Shown in pieces: positions 22,973-33,500 of a stretch of 64,000 nt of DNA (its first letter is position 1; each line of letters starts with the position of its first letter). Both the position numbers and the translations under genes were made by a program. Source of the DNA: Mucor racemosus (Eukaryota > Mucoromycota > Mucoromycetes > Mucorales > Mucoraceae); contig JAPEHQ010000002.1 in assembly GCA_027405735.1 (NCBI GenBank), positions 496,001 to 560,000 on the forward strand, read 5' to 3'. The notes below the pieces were generated by a model. That model made no database searches, was not told where the DNA came from, and saw only the letters and a program-made list of their open reading frames with translations.

Positions 22973-24261
22973 TCAAGATGAAGATTCCTTTATTTCTTCT
23001 TTTTCGTCCCTTTTATCGGTTTCTTTTCCATCCTCTACCAACTCTATGTGTTTATGAATTTCAGACACTTTCTCACCACAGCGTAAACAAGGCCATTCAT
23101 CACCAAATACAGATAATTTACTTTGAATACAATAGTAGCAATAATGATGGCCACAATTTGTTTCATATGGATTATGAACAGTAAAGTTTTGTACTTGTCC
23201 CACAGGCACATTTTCATTTGAAGTAGAATCATGACAAATAGCGCATTGATTAATAGGAAGCTTGTCATATCCTTTGGAAGATACAAGATATGATTTTGGT
23301 AATAACATGCGCATTAATTTCATTTTCAATTTTTCAACGTTGATTAATGGCACCAAGAATAACAAGAATTCCTAAATGCGAAATCTAAGTCTTAAGTTAT
23401 AGTTTTTTAATATGAATAGAAACTTACGGTAAATGCATGCCAAACCATTTGTCGATTCAAGAATTCAAAACTGACTTGTCTGTTCATTGATTTCTTTGAA
23501 TACACAAGTCTCATAGCTAATACACGATCAATTAATGTTCGATACTTTCCATTCCACAAAAATACCAAGAAATTGATCAATGAAAATGCCTTCCAATATT
23601 TTTCTCCTGTCTGTAATACACGATATACTTTATTGCGTACATCAGACTCATCTAATTCACCCCAACCTTTAGCTGTGATATATCTATTTGCTCTTGTCCA
23701 AGCGTATTGCCCTCCTACTGTGAAAAGTCCGTATAGTATTTTTTGAGTTTTTGTTATAGGCGCATCTTTTGCAATTGACTCAACTACGCATAATCATAAG
23801 TAATTTGTTGAAAAAAGTCTATCATAGCTTCATTACTTACATGCTCCACCATGTTTCCATTCATTACGATATTTTAAATTTTGAAGTTGAGCACCATAAG
23901 TTGCAGAGGAATCATAAATTGACAATTTAAACAATACAAGGTTGAGTAATCCTAATAATTCTGGTTCGAGGTTTTCTTTTATTGTGGGCTATTTTATATT
24001 TAAATCAGTTTTCATTTGAGCCTTGGTAGTTTCAGCTTTTCCTACCTTAAATAATGAAAGCGCACTCCAAAGTTGTTCTTTTAATATATCCACAAGTTCA
24101 ATATCCAAAATATCAGAATCAAGCTGACTGACCCGCATTACTTTGAGTGATGAAGTTCTTAAAGATGCCATGGATCGTCTTACTTTACGTAAGGCAGGTT
24201 GAATATCTTTCCAATTCGAATTCCATTCAGTATCTATAGTCTGTGAAGGTAAGCGAAGCAT
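22973..24261 (-). CDS. PEX2: Peroxin 2, RING-type E3 ligase of the peroxisome import machinery
   Basis: With Pex10 and Pex12 it forms the membrane ubiquitin ligase that recycles the import receptor Pex5. Four exons: 24261-24046, 23988-23841, 23783-23428 and 23371-22973, giving 1119 nt or 372 aa. The N-terminal two thirds is the Pex2/Pex12 domain (LWSALSLFK.., GQYAWTRANRYI, FSLINFLVFLWNGKYRTLIDRVL). The C-terminal C3HC4 RING has CAICHD, NCGHHYCYYCIQ and CLRCGE pairs in correct spacing. The protein ends in a charged Lys/Glu/Asp tail, a little longer than in typical members. The start at 24261 (MLRLPSQTID) is the first Met in the frame. Confidence 0.94.
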
Positions 24262-24619
24262 TGTCGTAGTTTAAGAACAAAAAGAGTGTGTGAGAAGGCA
24301 GAGAAAAATATGACAAACATCCTTTTAAATTCACATGCCGAAGGACAAAATGCGTTGATCTGGGGAAGGAAACATTCAACTCGTAAACCAATTATTTTTA
24401 ATGTTTAGTATACAAGTGAAATATTTTTTTATAATAAATTTTATTTTTATAAAAAGATCCACCGTGTTTATTTAAGAAATAGAGCTCAGGCCTTTTACGT
24501 AATGAAAGGAGATCGTGATTTGGCCTCTGAGTGAGTGTTTTTTGGAGTTATACATTTCACTACATCTTCCAGGATTCAAGCTTCTAAAATTTTTCAATAG
24601 TGCATAGTAAGCCCTACGT
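24262..24619. other. PEX2 upstream region, no gene
   Basis: Presumed promoter and leader of PEX2, bounded on the right by the inverted repeat copy. No specific elements assigned. Confidence 0.45.
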
Positions 24620-25332
24620 GTAATATAAATCAACCCTAGTGCAATAATTAGAAAGTAAGTTTATATCTTAATCAAATAAAATACCACACAGTATTAACAG
24701 GTTTAAATATTTACAGTAATAAACTTGAATCAAGTGAGTACAGCATCATAGATTCTTGGAAAAGTTCTCAAATATCGTGAAATCTCTTATTTTTCAGATT
24801 TGCAGAGCTTACAAGCGGAATATTAATTTCAAAAATCATTCTTGTCCAGATCGTCAACTTTGACATTTTTTAATTTTTTTTTTTCTGGTTTTGCAAATCA
24901 AGAGTTAATTATACTACCAATTATAAAAACAAAAAATATACACATATACAGAATTTAGCGCTCTATTTGCTCAATAAAAAATAATGAACATTTTTATTGC
25001 AAAATATTACATGAAAATCCTTTAATCAAAAATCCGTTTTTGGGCCAAAAGTACAAATTTTCATTACTTAACGTTTAATATTAAGCTTTTATAAAATGTT
25101 GATTAGGTATGGCTACAATTTCCTCTCACATTGTAGTATATTTCAACGTTGATTTTGGTATCAAAAATTGATTTTTCTATTTTTTGATCAAAATCATGAG
25201 TGTTAGTAAGGATAAAATGAGTCCCGAAAATGTCCGCTACAAAATCTGAATTTTGAGATTGTACATAGTTAAATATAAGAAAAGTAAAAAAAAAAAACGC
25301 TTTTTTATTTAAAACTTGGATATACCATAATA

Positions 25333-25359
25333 CAGTCGGGGTTACTAATGTTTCATCCA
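25333..25359 (+). repeat. Left terminal inverted repeat of the Tc1-type element
   Basis: 27 bp, begins CAGTCGGGG and ends TTTCATCCA; exact inverse of 26,654-26,680. Confidence 0.97.
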
Positions 25360-25426
25360 TTCCCTATTTTTTCTATTTTTTTTTTGTTATACTTTTCTTT
25401 CAAACTCTTTCTTTATTAATAAAACA

Positions 25427-26509
25427 ATGTCCAAAACTTTTGAAATTAACATCAAAAAATTGCAAGACCCAACAGGAACCAAGCAAGATGTAAAAAAAAT
25501 GAAGCTTGGCGCAATTTTTTATTTAAAACAGCTTGGATTTAGCCAATATGACATTTCTACTATGATTGACATAAAGCGTCCTACAATCCAAAGTATCATA
25601 TCCAGAGGAGATCAAACTGGTACTACTTTAACAGGAAAAAGTACTGGAAGGCCATCTACCTTTGATGATTATACACAACGCCATTTGGAGCGATCAATAA
25701 GGAGAGATCCCTTTCAAACATTAGAGACCATTACGGGGCAACTCAGAATGATGGGAAAAAATGTCTCTCGCTCGACAACAAGAAAATGGATAAGAAAGTT
25801 GGGCTTCAAGTACTATAAACCTGCTGTTAAACCCAAGTTAACAGAGGAACATAAAAAAAATAGACTGGAATGGGCACAATTTCATATCAATTGGTCTGAT
25901 GAACAATGGAGACAAGTGGTTTGGTCTGATGAGTCAAGATTTCGTATTTGTGGCAATGATGGTACACCATTAGTTCTAAGAAAACAAGGTGAAAGGTATG
26001 AGAGTTGCCATATATTACGTTCGGTAAAATTTGGTGGTGGTAGTGTGATGGTTTGGTCTTGTTTTTGGGCTGGGGGTTTTGGACCTTTGGTCTTTATTGA
26101 CGGAAATATGAATCAAGAATCATATATTGATGTATTGTCGCAACACTACATTCCATGGGTTCAAGACTTACATCAAAATGAAGGTACTAATTTTGTGTTT
26201 CAGGAGGATAATGCTACCTGTCATACAGGTGCATATGCAAAATGGTGGAAGAGATCACATTCAATGAATGTTATGGAGGACTGGCCATCACAAAGTCCTG
26301 ATCTCAACCCCATTGAACATGTTTGGAGCGAGCTCGCTCGTAAATTACGTAGCCGTAAACATCTAATTAATAATACCGAAGACCTTCGACGGGAACTTCT
26401 CGTCGCTTGGGAGAATATTGATGTTGAGTTCGCTGCCAAGTTAATTGAAAGTATGCCCAAAAGATGCAAGGCAATTATAGATAGCAAGGGAGAAGCAACA
26501 AAATATTAG
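25427..26509 (+). CDS. Tc1/mariner-like transposase, DD35E
   Basis: It cuts and inserts the surrounding element at TA dinucleotides. The 360-aa protein is encoded by one exon. An N-terminal helix-turn-helix (about residues 30-60, GFSQYDISTMIDIKRPTIQSI) is followed by a second one (about 75-130, ending TRKWIRKLGFKYY) for terminal repeat binding. The catalytic domain has Asp168 in VVWSDESRFRI, Asp261 in FQEDNATCHTG and Glu297 in SPDLNPIEHVW. There are 35 residues between Asp261 and Glu297, one more than in Tc1. A GGGSVMVW block lies between the first and second Asp. No stop, frameshift or missing catalytic residue is seen. The ATG is 67 bases inside the left repeat, after a T-rich leader. Confidence 0.96.
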   Translation: MSKTFEINIKKLQDPTGTKQDVKKMKLGAIFYLKQLGFSQYDISTMIDIKRPTIQSIISRGDQTGTTLTGKSTGRPSTFDDYTQRHLERSIRRDPFQTLETITGQLRMMGKNVSRSTTRKWIRKLGFKYYKPAVKPKLTEEHKKNRLEWAQFHINWSDEQWRQVVWSDESRFRICGNDGTPLVLRKQGERYESCHILRSVKFGGGSVMVWSCFWAGGFGPLVFIDGNMNQESYIDVLSQHYIPWVQDLHQNEGTNFVFQEDNATCHTGAYAKWWKRSHSMNVMEDWPSQSPDLNPIEHVWSELARKLRSRKHLINNTEDLRRELLVAWENIDVEFAAKLIESMPKRCKAIIDSKGEATKY

Positions 26510-26653
26510 TTTTATTATTTTATTTTTACTTTCAAGTAATAAACATATATATCTTATTTTTGACGAAGTATAGAATTATCAGAGACTTGCAATAAAGAGC
26601 AAACCAAATTTGAAAATAGGTGTTCATTATATTTTCATTTTCTTAATTTTTTT

Positions 26654-26680
26654 TGGATGAAACATTAGTAACCCCGACTG
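26654..26680 (-). repeat. Right terminal inverted repeat of the Tc1-type element
   Basis: 27 bp, begins TGGATGAAAC and ends CCCCGACTG; exact inverse of 25,333-25,359. Confidence 0.97.
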
Positions 26681-26779
26681 TATAAGAGAGTTAGTTGTTC
26701 AATTTTGTTACTACGCTCAATTATGGTGTCGCCCTTGGGATGGGAGGCTTTTTATTTTGTAAATAATAGCTTTTTAATC

Positions 26780-27010
26780 TCGCTGCACTTGTTTTTTGCA
26801 ATCTTTTTTATAATCAATAGAAGTATTATATCTATACATAACCGTTTGATGTCGCTATATTCTTGCACTTTATCTGTAATTAATGTGTTTTATACATTGG
26901 ATATTTTGTCTCGCTGCGCTCTTTTCTGTAATTTGTTTTGTTATAAATGCTTTATATTAATAATCTTTTGATCTCGCTACGCTCGTTTTTGCAATGTGTA
27001 CTATGATTAA
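26780..27010 (+). repeat. Diverged tandem units with a TCTCGCTACGCTCG core
   Basis: Four units of roughly 60-75 bp share a core like AATCTCGCTGCACTTG, TTTGTCTCGCTGCGCTC and TTGATCTCGCTACGCTCG, each followed by TTTTTGCAAT-like bases. A further core occurs at about 27,800. Part of the inverted repeat copy; noncoding. Confidence 0.6.
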
Positions 27011-27090
27011 GCATTAAAAATAGCCGTTTAATCTACTATGCTCGATTATTACGGCAAAGACATCGCCTTCTGAGCTCTTTTTTAAAACTT

Positions 27091-27840
27091 TTCCTTCCTT
27101 GTGCAATAAAATTGAAGTAATTCTATAAAAATAAAAAATAAAATAAAAAATAAAAGCGTTGATAAATACAATTATAGTCTTTCCACGGTTTTATTGTGAT
27201 TAAAAGAAATCTGAAGAAAAGGAATGATATCTTCATAAAGTATGCTATATTTATAGGAATTGTAAAATAGTGGATGTTTGTGTGTTGATGCCTATTTTAC
27301 AGGTGTTCAATCATAATGTCTTTTATTGACATTCTTTTATAAGATACTTGGTTGAGATGTTGATACTTTGTTTGATATGATAGAATATCATTAGATGGAT
27401 GTTGATCTTTCAACATTCCAGTTATAATTTAAAGTGCAACTGAGCTTATTTTTATGGGATGTAATTCCTTATCTAAAATTACTACAACTGCGATTTTATG
27501 AGCAGGAGTTTTGGAATATATTATCAATGCAAAATAAGTACAGCTTTATATCATAGGTGTCGTGTTGTGGAAAGTTGTATTTTGATCAGGAATACTTCTT
27601 TTTACAGGCATCAGCAATATAGTGTTTCCTCGTTATGCTTATTGGGATATGATTGGAACTCAGTCCTTATGGAGCGAGATTCTGGTACGAATCGAGATCA
27701 GTCATTTTATGAAATGACAATGGCGACTTTGGTCTATTAAAGGTGTCATTTCATTGCACCTTGAATAATTAACGTATTATATATGATAGACATATAATCT
27801 CGCTACATTCGATGAAGGCGTCGCCCTGCAGACTAGGGAT
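27091..27840. other. AT-rich region, no gene recognised
   Basis: Only short frames; an 80-codon frame (27,498-27,740) has no recognisable features. Probably part of the flanking repeat debris. Confidence 0.4.
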
Positions 27841-28281
27841 GTTGTCGAGCCCAGCTTATATTAGTAAATCTGGCTGGCAAAACCCGGCTTGATACTAATG
27901 CTAGCCTGATATGCCTTATCAAACGGTGAATAATATCCTTAAAATATGAAAATAAAAAGTGAGAACAACACACGTAAAAAAGGATTTTCAAGGCTTTACA
28001 TTATTTGGGGCAATTAAAACCTGCTAAATTACTCATTTCAGCCTATGATTTAAAAGCAGTATTACAGCACATGAATCATAAACTGAACAAAATAGACAAT
28101 ATCTGCTACCATAGAAACGTATATTTTCTACCAGAAAAACCGTCTGTCATATGATACATTTATTAAAGAATCACAAAAGCGAGCCCGTAGAGTGACGCCG
28201 TAATTGAGCATAGCAAGATTCAACGGTTAAGTCGCTTCTTGTCTCTTATACTATGTGATTTATCGAAAGGCAAATCGTATG

Positions 28282-28834
28282 TGTTTAGGACATAGACTAT
28301 ACTGGGTACATGTATTACTAGTAGAAGTGCTCAAAGGATTATTTAGACGTTATTCTTAGCATAGAATGATGAGTATGAGGTGATAATGATGTACAGTATG
28401 CCAATTTTATTTCATTTAGTTATGTTACATTTAGTCTATGATAAAATGGTGTAGCCTGAGATCCTGAAGTGAGCCAATCATGAACTCGTTCCTGGAAATG
28501 GAATTCAACTATTCCATTTGTATCAACATTCACGGTCTAAAGTAAACCAAGCATGAAGATCCTATATACTTAACTTGGTCGTAGCCTACTAAACTTGCTA
28601 TGGCCAACCTATTATATCATCATGTTGTAATCAATTAGTTCTTCAAGACGATGAAATCATCCTTTCATACACTCTGTATTGTAGACTCTATATCCACGCT
28701 TCCAAAACATATAAATACCCTGAATCCTGATGTCGTTCGAGATGGATTCATTATCTTTTTTACCTACAATATACTCAATAAATATATCTAGTTTTAACTT
28801 TATTTTCTAGTTATTTATTGTGTATATTTCAACA
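28282..28834 (+). mobile_element. Solo LTR, family a (553 bp), TSD GTATG
   Basis: Nearly identical to 2372-2917, begins TGTTTAGGACATAG, ends TATATTTCAACA, flanked by GTATG at 28,277-28,281 and 28,835-28,839. The different duplications prove two independent insertions. Confidence 0.93.
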
Positions 28835-28859
28835 GTATGAAATTAATTAAATAAAAAAG

Positions 28860-29105
28860 TACCGCTTTATTATGAGCTTATAGACAGAGTTTATAAACTC
28901 ATTGGATGAGTGTATTGAATGCGAATGATAATATAATTAGAATGAGCATTTGAATATTATTATGTGGATATTTTGGAATCATGCTTCTATGATTTAATAG
29001 TAGCATGATGATAGACGCATGAAATAGGACCTTGCTTGATTTGCATGTTGAGCATCAGGGTTTGGTAGATGCTCTAAATTGGTAATCCGGTAATTATTCC
29101 TAATT
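28860..29105 (+). repeat. Repeat family D fragment
   Basis: Aligns in inverted orientation with about 62,500-62,760; shared landmarks are GGAATCATGCTTC and CCTAATTCTGATAGATC. It is inserted between the left and right parts of the CACTA-ended copy. Noncoding, class unknown. Confidence 0.6.
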
Positions 29106-29809
29106 CTGATAGATCGCTATGGTATATCTAAGCGTTAGATAAAAAAAGCATTTTTTAACTTTTCTTATATTTGACCACGTACGATCTGAGAATTCAGTTT
29201 TTGTAGCGGACATTTTTGGGGCTCATTTTATCCTTACTAACACTCATGATTTTGATCAAAAAATAGAAAAATCAATTTTTGATACCAAAATCAACGTTTA
29301 AATATACTACATTGTGAGAGAAAATTGTAGCTATAGGTAATACACATTTTATAAAATCTTAGTATTAAATGTTAAGTAGTGAAACTTTGCACTTTTGTCC
29401 CAAAAACGGTTTTTTGATTAAAGGATTTTCATGTAATATTTTGCAATAGAAATGTTTGTTGTTTTTTATTGAGAAAATAGAGAATTAAATTCTGTATATG
29501 TGTAAATTTTTTGTTTTTATAATTGGTAGTATAATTAACTCTAGATTTGCAAAACCAGAAAAAAAAATTAAAAAATGTCAAAATTGATAATCTGGACAAG
29601 AATAATTTTCGAAATTAATATTCCGCTTATAAGCTTTGTAAGTCTTAAAAATAAGAGATTTTATAATACTTGGGAATTTTTTCAAGAATTTACCATGCTG
29701 CACCCACTTGATTCAAGCTTATTACTGCAAACCTTTATACATGTTAATATTGCGTGGTAGATTATTTGATGATAATATAGTCTTATTTTATAATTATTGC
29801 GCTAGAGAT

Positions 29810-30017
29810 GATTTATATTGAGTTTTAATCTTACGTTTCGAATACCATAAACATAGACATAACCATCACTGGAACCTATTATTACCGCCTTTTTACCCTC
29901 TTTGTCCCAAGCCTATTTATTCAATGCTTTTACCAGAACCAACCTAAGTACTTACAAATGGTTCCTCGGTATTTGCATTCGAATTCCATAAATCAAATTG
30001 ACTAGTTCCATCTACAC
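29810..30017 (-). pseudogene. Captured WD40 fragment, dynein intermediate chain-like (copy 2)
   Basis: Minus-strand sequence reads SVDGTSQFDLWNSNANTEEPF, then (past a TAG) VGSGK and the decayed AWDKE..DGYVYVYGI-like last repeat. The order VDGTxxxDLWNxNxxTExP followed by GKALNKLxWDK is that of the last two WD repeats of cytoplasmic dynein intermediate chain, which supports the assignment made in copy 1. Stops and frameshifts make it nonfunctional. Confidence 0.6.
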
Positions 30018-30621
30018 TTAGTATCAAACGTATCATTAGCCCGCCTTATGATAAATGTCAATCTAAAATCAGAAACATCCCATTGTCATTGTTATAAGCT
30101 ATGAAAAGCTTGATTTTTTATAATACGGTAATTAAATAAAAACCAAGGTGATACTAATAGTATATGGTGAGTATTTATCATCTAAGTAGGCTTGATAAAG
30201 TATGCGTTTAAATTCTTTTGAAAACCCTGAGGCAAACACAGCATCTTGGTCTTGTAATTTTTATCTATCAAAATGTTGCGATTTCAACTACACGATCAAT
30301 GCACCTTTCATCAATCCTGACCTCGATATAAATGGGGTATCAGTTTTTTAGCATTGTATTTTCTCTGATTCATTAATATCCGGTCATATTGAACGATAGT
30401 GAATTAAACTACGATTTAATATTATACTGTTGGTGATTTTTTGTTGTTGTTACTTTAAAAACTTGATCCTATTATTATTATAATTGGTAATAGTTGTCAA
30501 ACTAATTGGTACAGTATATCATGTTATCATTTCGCATTGGTAGAATTTATACAATTGATATTTGCATTTAACACTGGTGGATTGGAAAGTTGGTGTCTGT
30601 TTTTAGTTTGATCAATAATGC

Positions 30622-31150
30622 TGTCGTATATTTTCAGGATTGATAAATATTACTTAAAAAAGAATACAATTATAAAAGAATGAGTAATTAATCAGTTCTT
30701 CCACTGTATAATAAAAACAAGATATCGTTTATTTAGATGTAAAAGTATGGCCTTTTATATTGATTTGTCATTGAGATCCTGAGATGTAATTTAAGGCACT
30801 ATTGAGCCATTGGATCTGTTTGTTAGTAATCTATGGATTGAAATGGATCAATCATAATTTAACCGTTCTTGCAGAGCTTGTGAGTTGTGTTGTTTCAATG
30901 CTGCGCTAAATATGCTTGGATGTTGATTTGATAACTACTTGATTGGTTAACTGCTGGGATGAAATAATGTGGTGTCATAATTGAGGTCCAAGCGTTCTTG
31001 GTAATTACTGGATTAAACTTGGTACGCTAGGAGTTTCTTATATCCGATATCAAGACTTGCACTTCAATACATGTCGTAGTCAATAGATTGTAAGATGTAT
31101 TGATACTGTAGAAGGTGATAATGTATGATACTAGTAGGTGGAATACAACA
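30622..31150 (+). mobile_element. Solo LTR, family d (529 bp), TSD AATGC
   Basis: Begins TGTCGTATATTTTCAGG, ends GGAATACAACA, flanked by AATGC (30,617-30,621 and 31,151-31,155). The paralogous copy has the empty site at about 55,740 (GAATAATGCGTAC). Two older members lie at 32,522-33,051 and 56,615-57,148. Confidence 0.92.
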
Positions 31151-31503
31151 AATGCTTAATTTGATTTTCCAGTATGGTTATAGGTGTTTATACTTCTGAA
31201 AACTGAATTTCCAACTGCAACTGCATCTGTTGAATATCACTTGCATTTCTATACGTTGTAGCTGATGTTATACTAACTCCCATTTTGGTAAAGATTCCTT
31301 TACATTCATCCATATTCAATTTTTCTGTTATACAGCTTAATATTAATGTACTAACGTTGAGTTTTGTTTATAGCTCCATCAAAAATACGCATTCTCTAGA
31401 CGAAATCGATTACCAATTTCTGGAAAGCTGGAAAGCTCTACTATTATTATTTCCAAAAAGAAAAGATACAGCTTAATTTGCTGCATTTCCCAGAACAGTG
31501 AAA

Positions 31504-31846
31504 CACTGTAACTAACTTTTACTGAATACGCAGGGAATATGCATGGTAAAACGAACATATTACCTTACAGCGGAATACGATGTAGTAACACGCTCATATT
31601 ACAATGGTGAAACTCGCATTTTGCATGCATACTCCAACGTTTTATTTCAGAATCTTCTTCTATACTTTCTATGGGCTCTCTATATTCCTCAATCCTTTTT
31701 TATTTGCTTATTTAGAAAATATTACCATTATTATATTACAATGTTCTCAAATTTTTTTCATTGCTTACATAATTTTCTCTACACTAAAAAAAATATGGGC
31801 GTATTCTCGCAGGAAAAACGAGGTAATACGGACTTTAACTGCAGTG
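31504..31846 (+). mobile_element. MITE-like element with CACTG ends (343 bp)
   Basis: Begins CACTGTAACT and ends AACTGCAGTG, an imperfect inverted pair; internal parts AATACGCAGGGAATA and TATTCTCGCAGGAAAAACG are also inverted-like. It is absent from the paralogous site near 56,092 (GTGAAAAACTCAC), with AAA on both sides as a possible 3-bp duplication. A second, truncated copy ends at about 35,176. The overlapping open frames on the plus strand have no counterpart in the other copy and are not called. Confidence 0.7.
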
Positions 31847-31894
31847 AAAAACCGACAAATACATGTTCACAAGTATGGGAGCTAAATTTGTAGA

Positions 31895-31997
31895 CCAAAG
31901 GGGAGTGGCAAGCTTAACGGATAGCACATGCGCTACTACAAATTAAGTACGACAAACATATTCGTGAGTTCAAACCCGCCAAAGGGGAAGCCCTTTG
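31895..31997 (+). other. tRNA-like segment inside the repeat (copy 1)
   Basis: An A-box-like TGGCAAGCTTAACGG and a B-box-like GAGTTCAAACCC lie 50 bases apart between CCAAAGG and CCCTTTG, which could pair as an acceptor stem. The T-stem does not pair well and no CCA or clear anticodon arm is seen, so this is at best a tRNA-derived (SINE-like) relic. The better preserved copy is at 56,136-56,237. Confidence 0.35.
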
Positions 31998-32098
31998 ATA
32001 TTAGGATATGAATTCCGAAAGAGAACCTCGGATGACCTTGCTTCTCATCGAATATGATCCTCCTTTTTTTTTTCTTAGTAAGTTTTGCATAAGTCTAG

Positions 32099-32252
32099 TG
32101 TCAGGTACACACAGACTTTGTGTGTAACCTTTTTAATTAGTATAAAATCTTAAAACATATAATAATAATAAAGATTATCTTTTGTCTCATATATAATCTT
32201 TTGTACACATTTATTTGAATCTACAGTAAAACATATATCTCAGCACACGACA
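32099..32252 (+). mobile_element. Very short solo LTR (154 bp), TSD CTAG
   Basis: Begins TGTCAGGTACACACAG, ends CACACGACA, flanked by CTAG (32,095-32,098 and 32,253-32,256). It is absent from the paralogous site at about 56,345 (GTCTAGTAAATT). The 4-bp duplication and small size would fit a TRIM-like or small-LTR element. Confidence 0.8.
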
Positions 32253-32521
32253 CTAGCATTTTTTTTCTTTTTCATTAATGCATATGATATTCATACTAGT
32301 AAATTTGGCTGGCAAAACCCGGCTCGACACCAATACTACTACCAGCATCCATGGGTCATTGTACGTTCAGCCAGTTTGAGCAATAAATTGATTACCTGCT
32401 ACTTACACCTACTAATATTAGCAAGCCCATCAGCTCTTAACGAATATGAATTCAAATAACCTCCCGTTGCAATGGCAAGTACTTCTAGCGCTGATCCGCA
32501 GAATCGCAAAAGGTATAGTCT

Positions 32522-33051
32522 TGTCGTATACTTTCCAGTTTGATGAATAATACTTAAAAAAAAATACAATTAAAAGAAAATGAGTAATAAATTGGTTTTT
32601 CAACTGTATAATAAAAACAAGATATCGTTTATTTAGATATAAAAGTATGGCGTTTTGTATTGATTTGACATTGGTATCCTGAGTTGTAATTTAAGGCGGC
32701 ACTGTTGAACCATTAGATCTGTTTGATAATAATCTATGGATTGAAATGGATCAATCATAATTTAACCGTTCTTGCAAAGCTTGTGAGTTGCATTGTTTTA
32801 ATACTGCGCTAAATGTGCTTGGATGTTGATTTGATAGCTACTTGATTGGTTAACTGCTGGAATAAAATAATATGGTGCCATAATTGAGGTCCAAGCGTTC
32901 TTGGTAATTACCAGATTAAACTTATTATGCTAGGAGTTTCTTATATCCGATATCAAGACTTTGCACTTCAATGCATGTCGTAACCAATAAATTGTAAGAT
33001 GTATTAATACTGTAGAAGGTGATAGCATATGATACTAGGTGGCATACAACA
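32522..33051 (+). mobile_element. Older solo LTR, family d (530 bp)
   Basis: Aligns over its full length with 30,622-31,150 and shares its insertion point with 56,615-57,148, so it inserted before the two large repeat copies separated. No clear target duplication remains. Confidence 0.8.
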
Positions 33052-33066
33052 TAATCCACATTTTTG

Positions 33067-33500
33067 TGTTGCATCCACCGGTTAATCGTAAGATAATGAA
33101 CCTTTTGGTTTGTAATCCTTATTTTCAAGAAGTCAGCTAACTGATCTATGATAACATTCTCGATTGTTCTTATTTTCTAAAAAGCAAGATCCGGGAAGCG
33201 GGATATATGAGGCATACCCACTTGTTGGATTTAGCTATTATAAAATAAGCTGAAATTAAATGTGCTGTGTTACTAATGTAAATAAAATGACCTGGCAATG
33301 GAATGTCAGAAAGATATAATCGATCCAAAGCTGATCTTACAGATAATTGTAATATAGAATTTGTATATAAATAGGACAAATTATTGATATTAAATAAAGA
33401 TTCTCTTCAGTTTTTGTGTGTGATTTAATTTAGCAAGTTCCTTTATTAAATTATACATTTTTTCTTGCTCCGTTATTTATTCTAAATCCTGGGCATTTCA
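33067..33500 (+). mobile_element. Solo LTR, family e (434 bp), TSD TTTTG
   Basis: Begins TGTTGCATCCACCGG, ends CTGGGCATTTCA, flanked by TTTTG (33,062-33,066 and 33,501-33,505). The empty site is preserved at about 57,167 (TATTTTTGCCAATGG). It contains TATATAAATAGG near 33,365 followed by AATAAAG, an LTR-type promoter and polyadenylation signal. Confidence 0.92.

Larger units (their letters stand above)
25333..26680 (+). mobile_element. Complete Tc1/mariner-type transposon (1348 bp)
   Basis: Perfect 27-bp inverted terminal repeats (CAGTCGGGGTTACTAATG.. at both ends), TA target duplications at 25,331-25,332 and 26,681-26,682, and one uninterrupted transposase gene. The empty target is visible in the paralogous repeat at about 1236-1250. 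Structure and integrity suggest a recent, possibly still mobile, insertion. Confidence 0.96.
24620..27090 (-). repeat. Inverted copy of the CACTA-ended repeat, split by a Tc1 element
   Basis: 24,620-25,332 and 26,683-26,900 are the reverse complement of about 1130-1960. The two halves join seamlessly when the Tc1 element (25,333-26,680) and one TA are removed (CCATAATATAAG-like, as near 1236-1250). The copy is truncated before the WD40 fragment. Confidence 0.85.

Noticed and set aside
31543..31893. 116- and 93-codon overlapping plus-strand frames
   Set aside because: They coincide with the CACTG-ended MITE and its right flank, the compositions are hydrophobic and no domain is seen; the truncated second copy of the MITE does not keep them.
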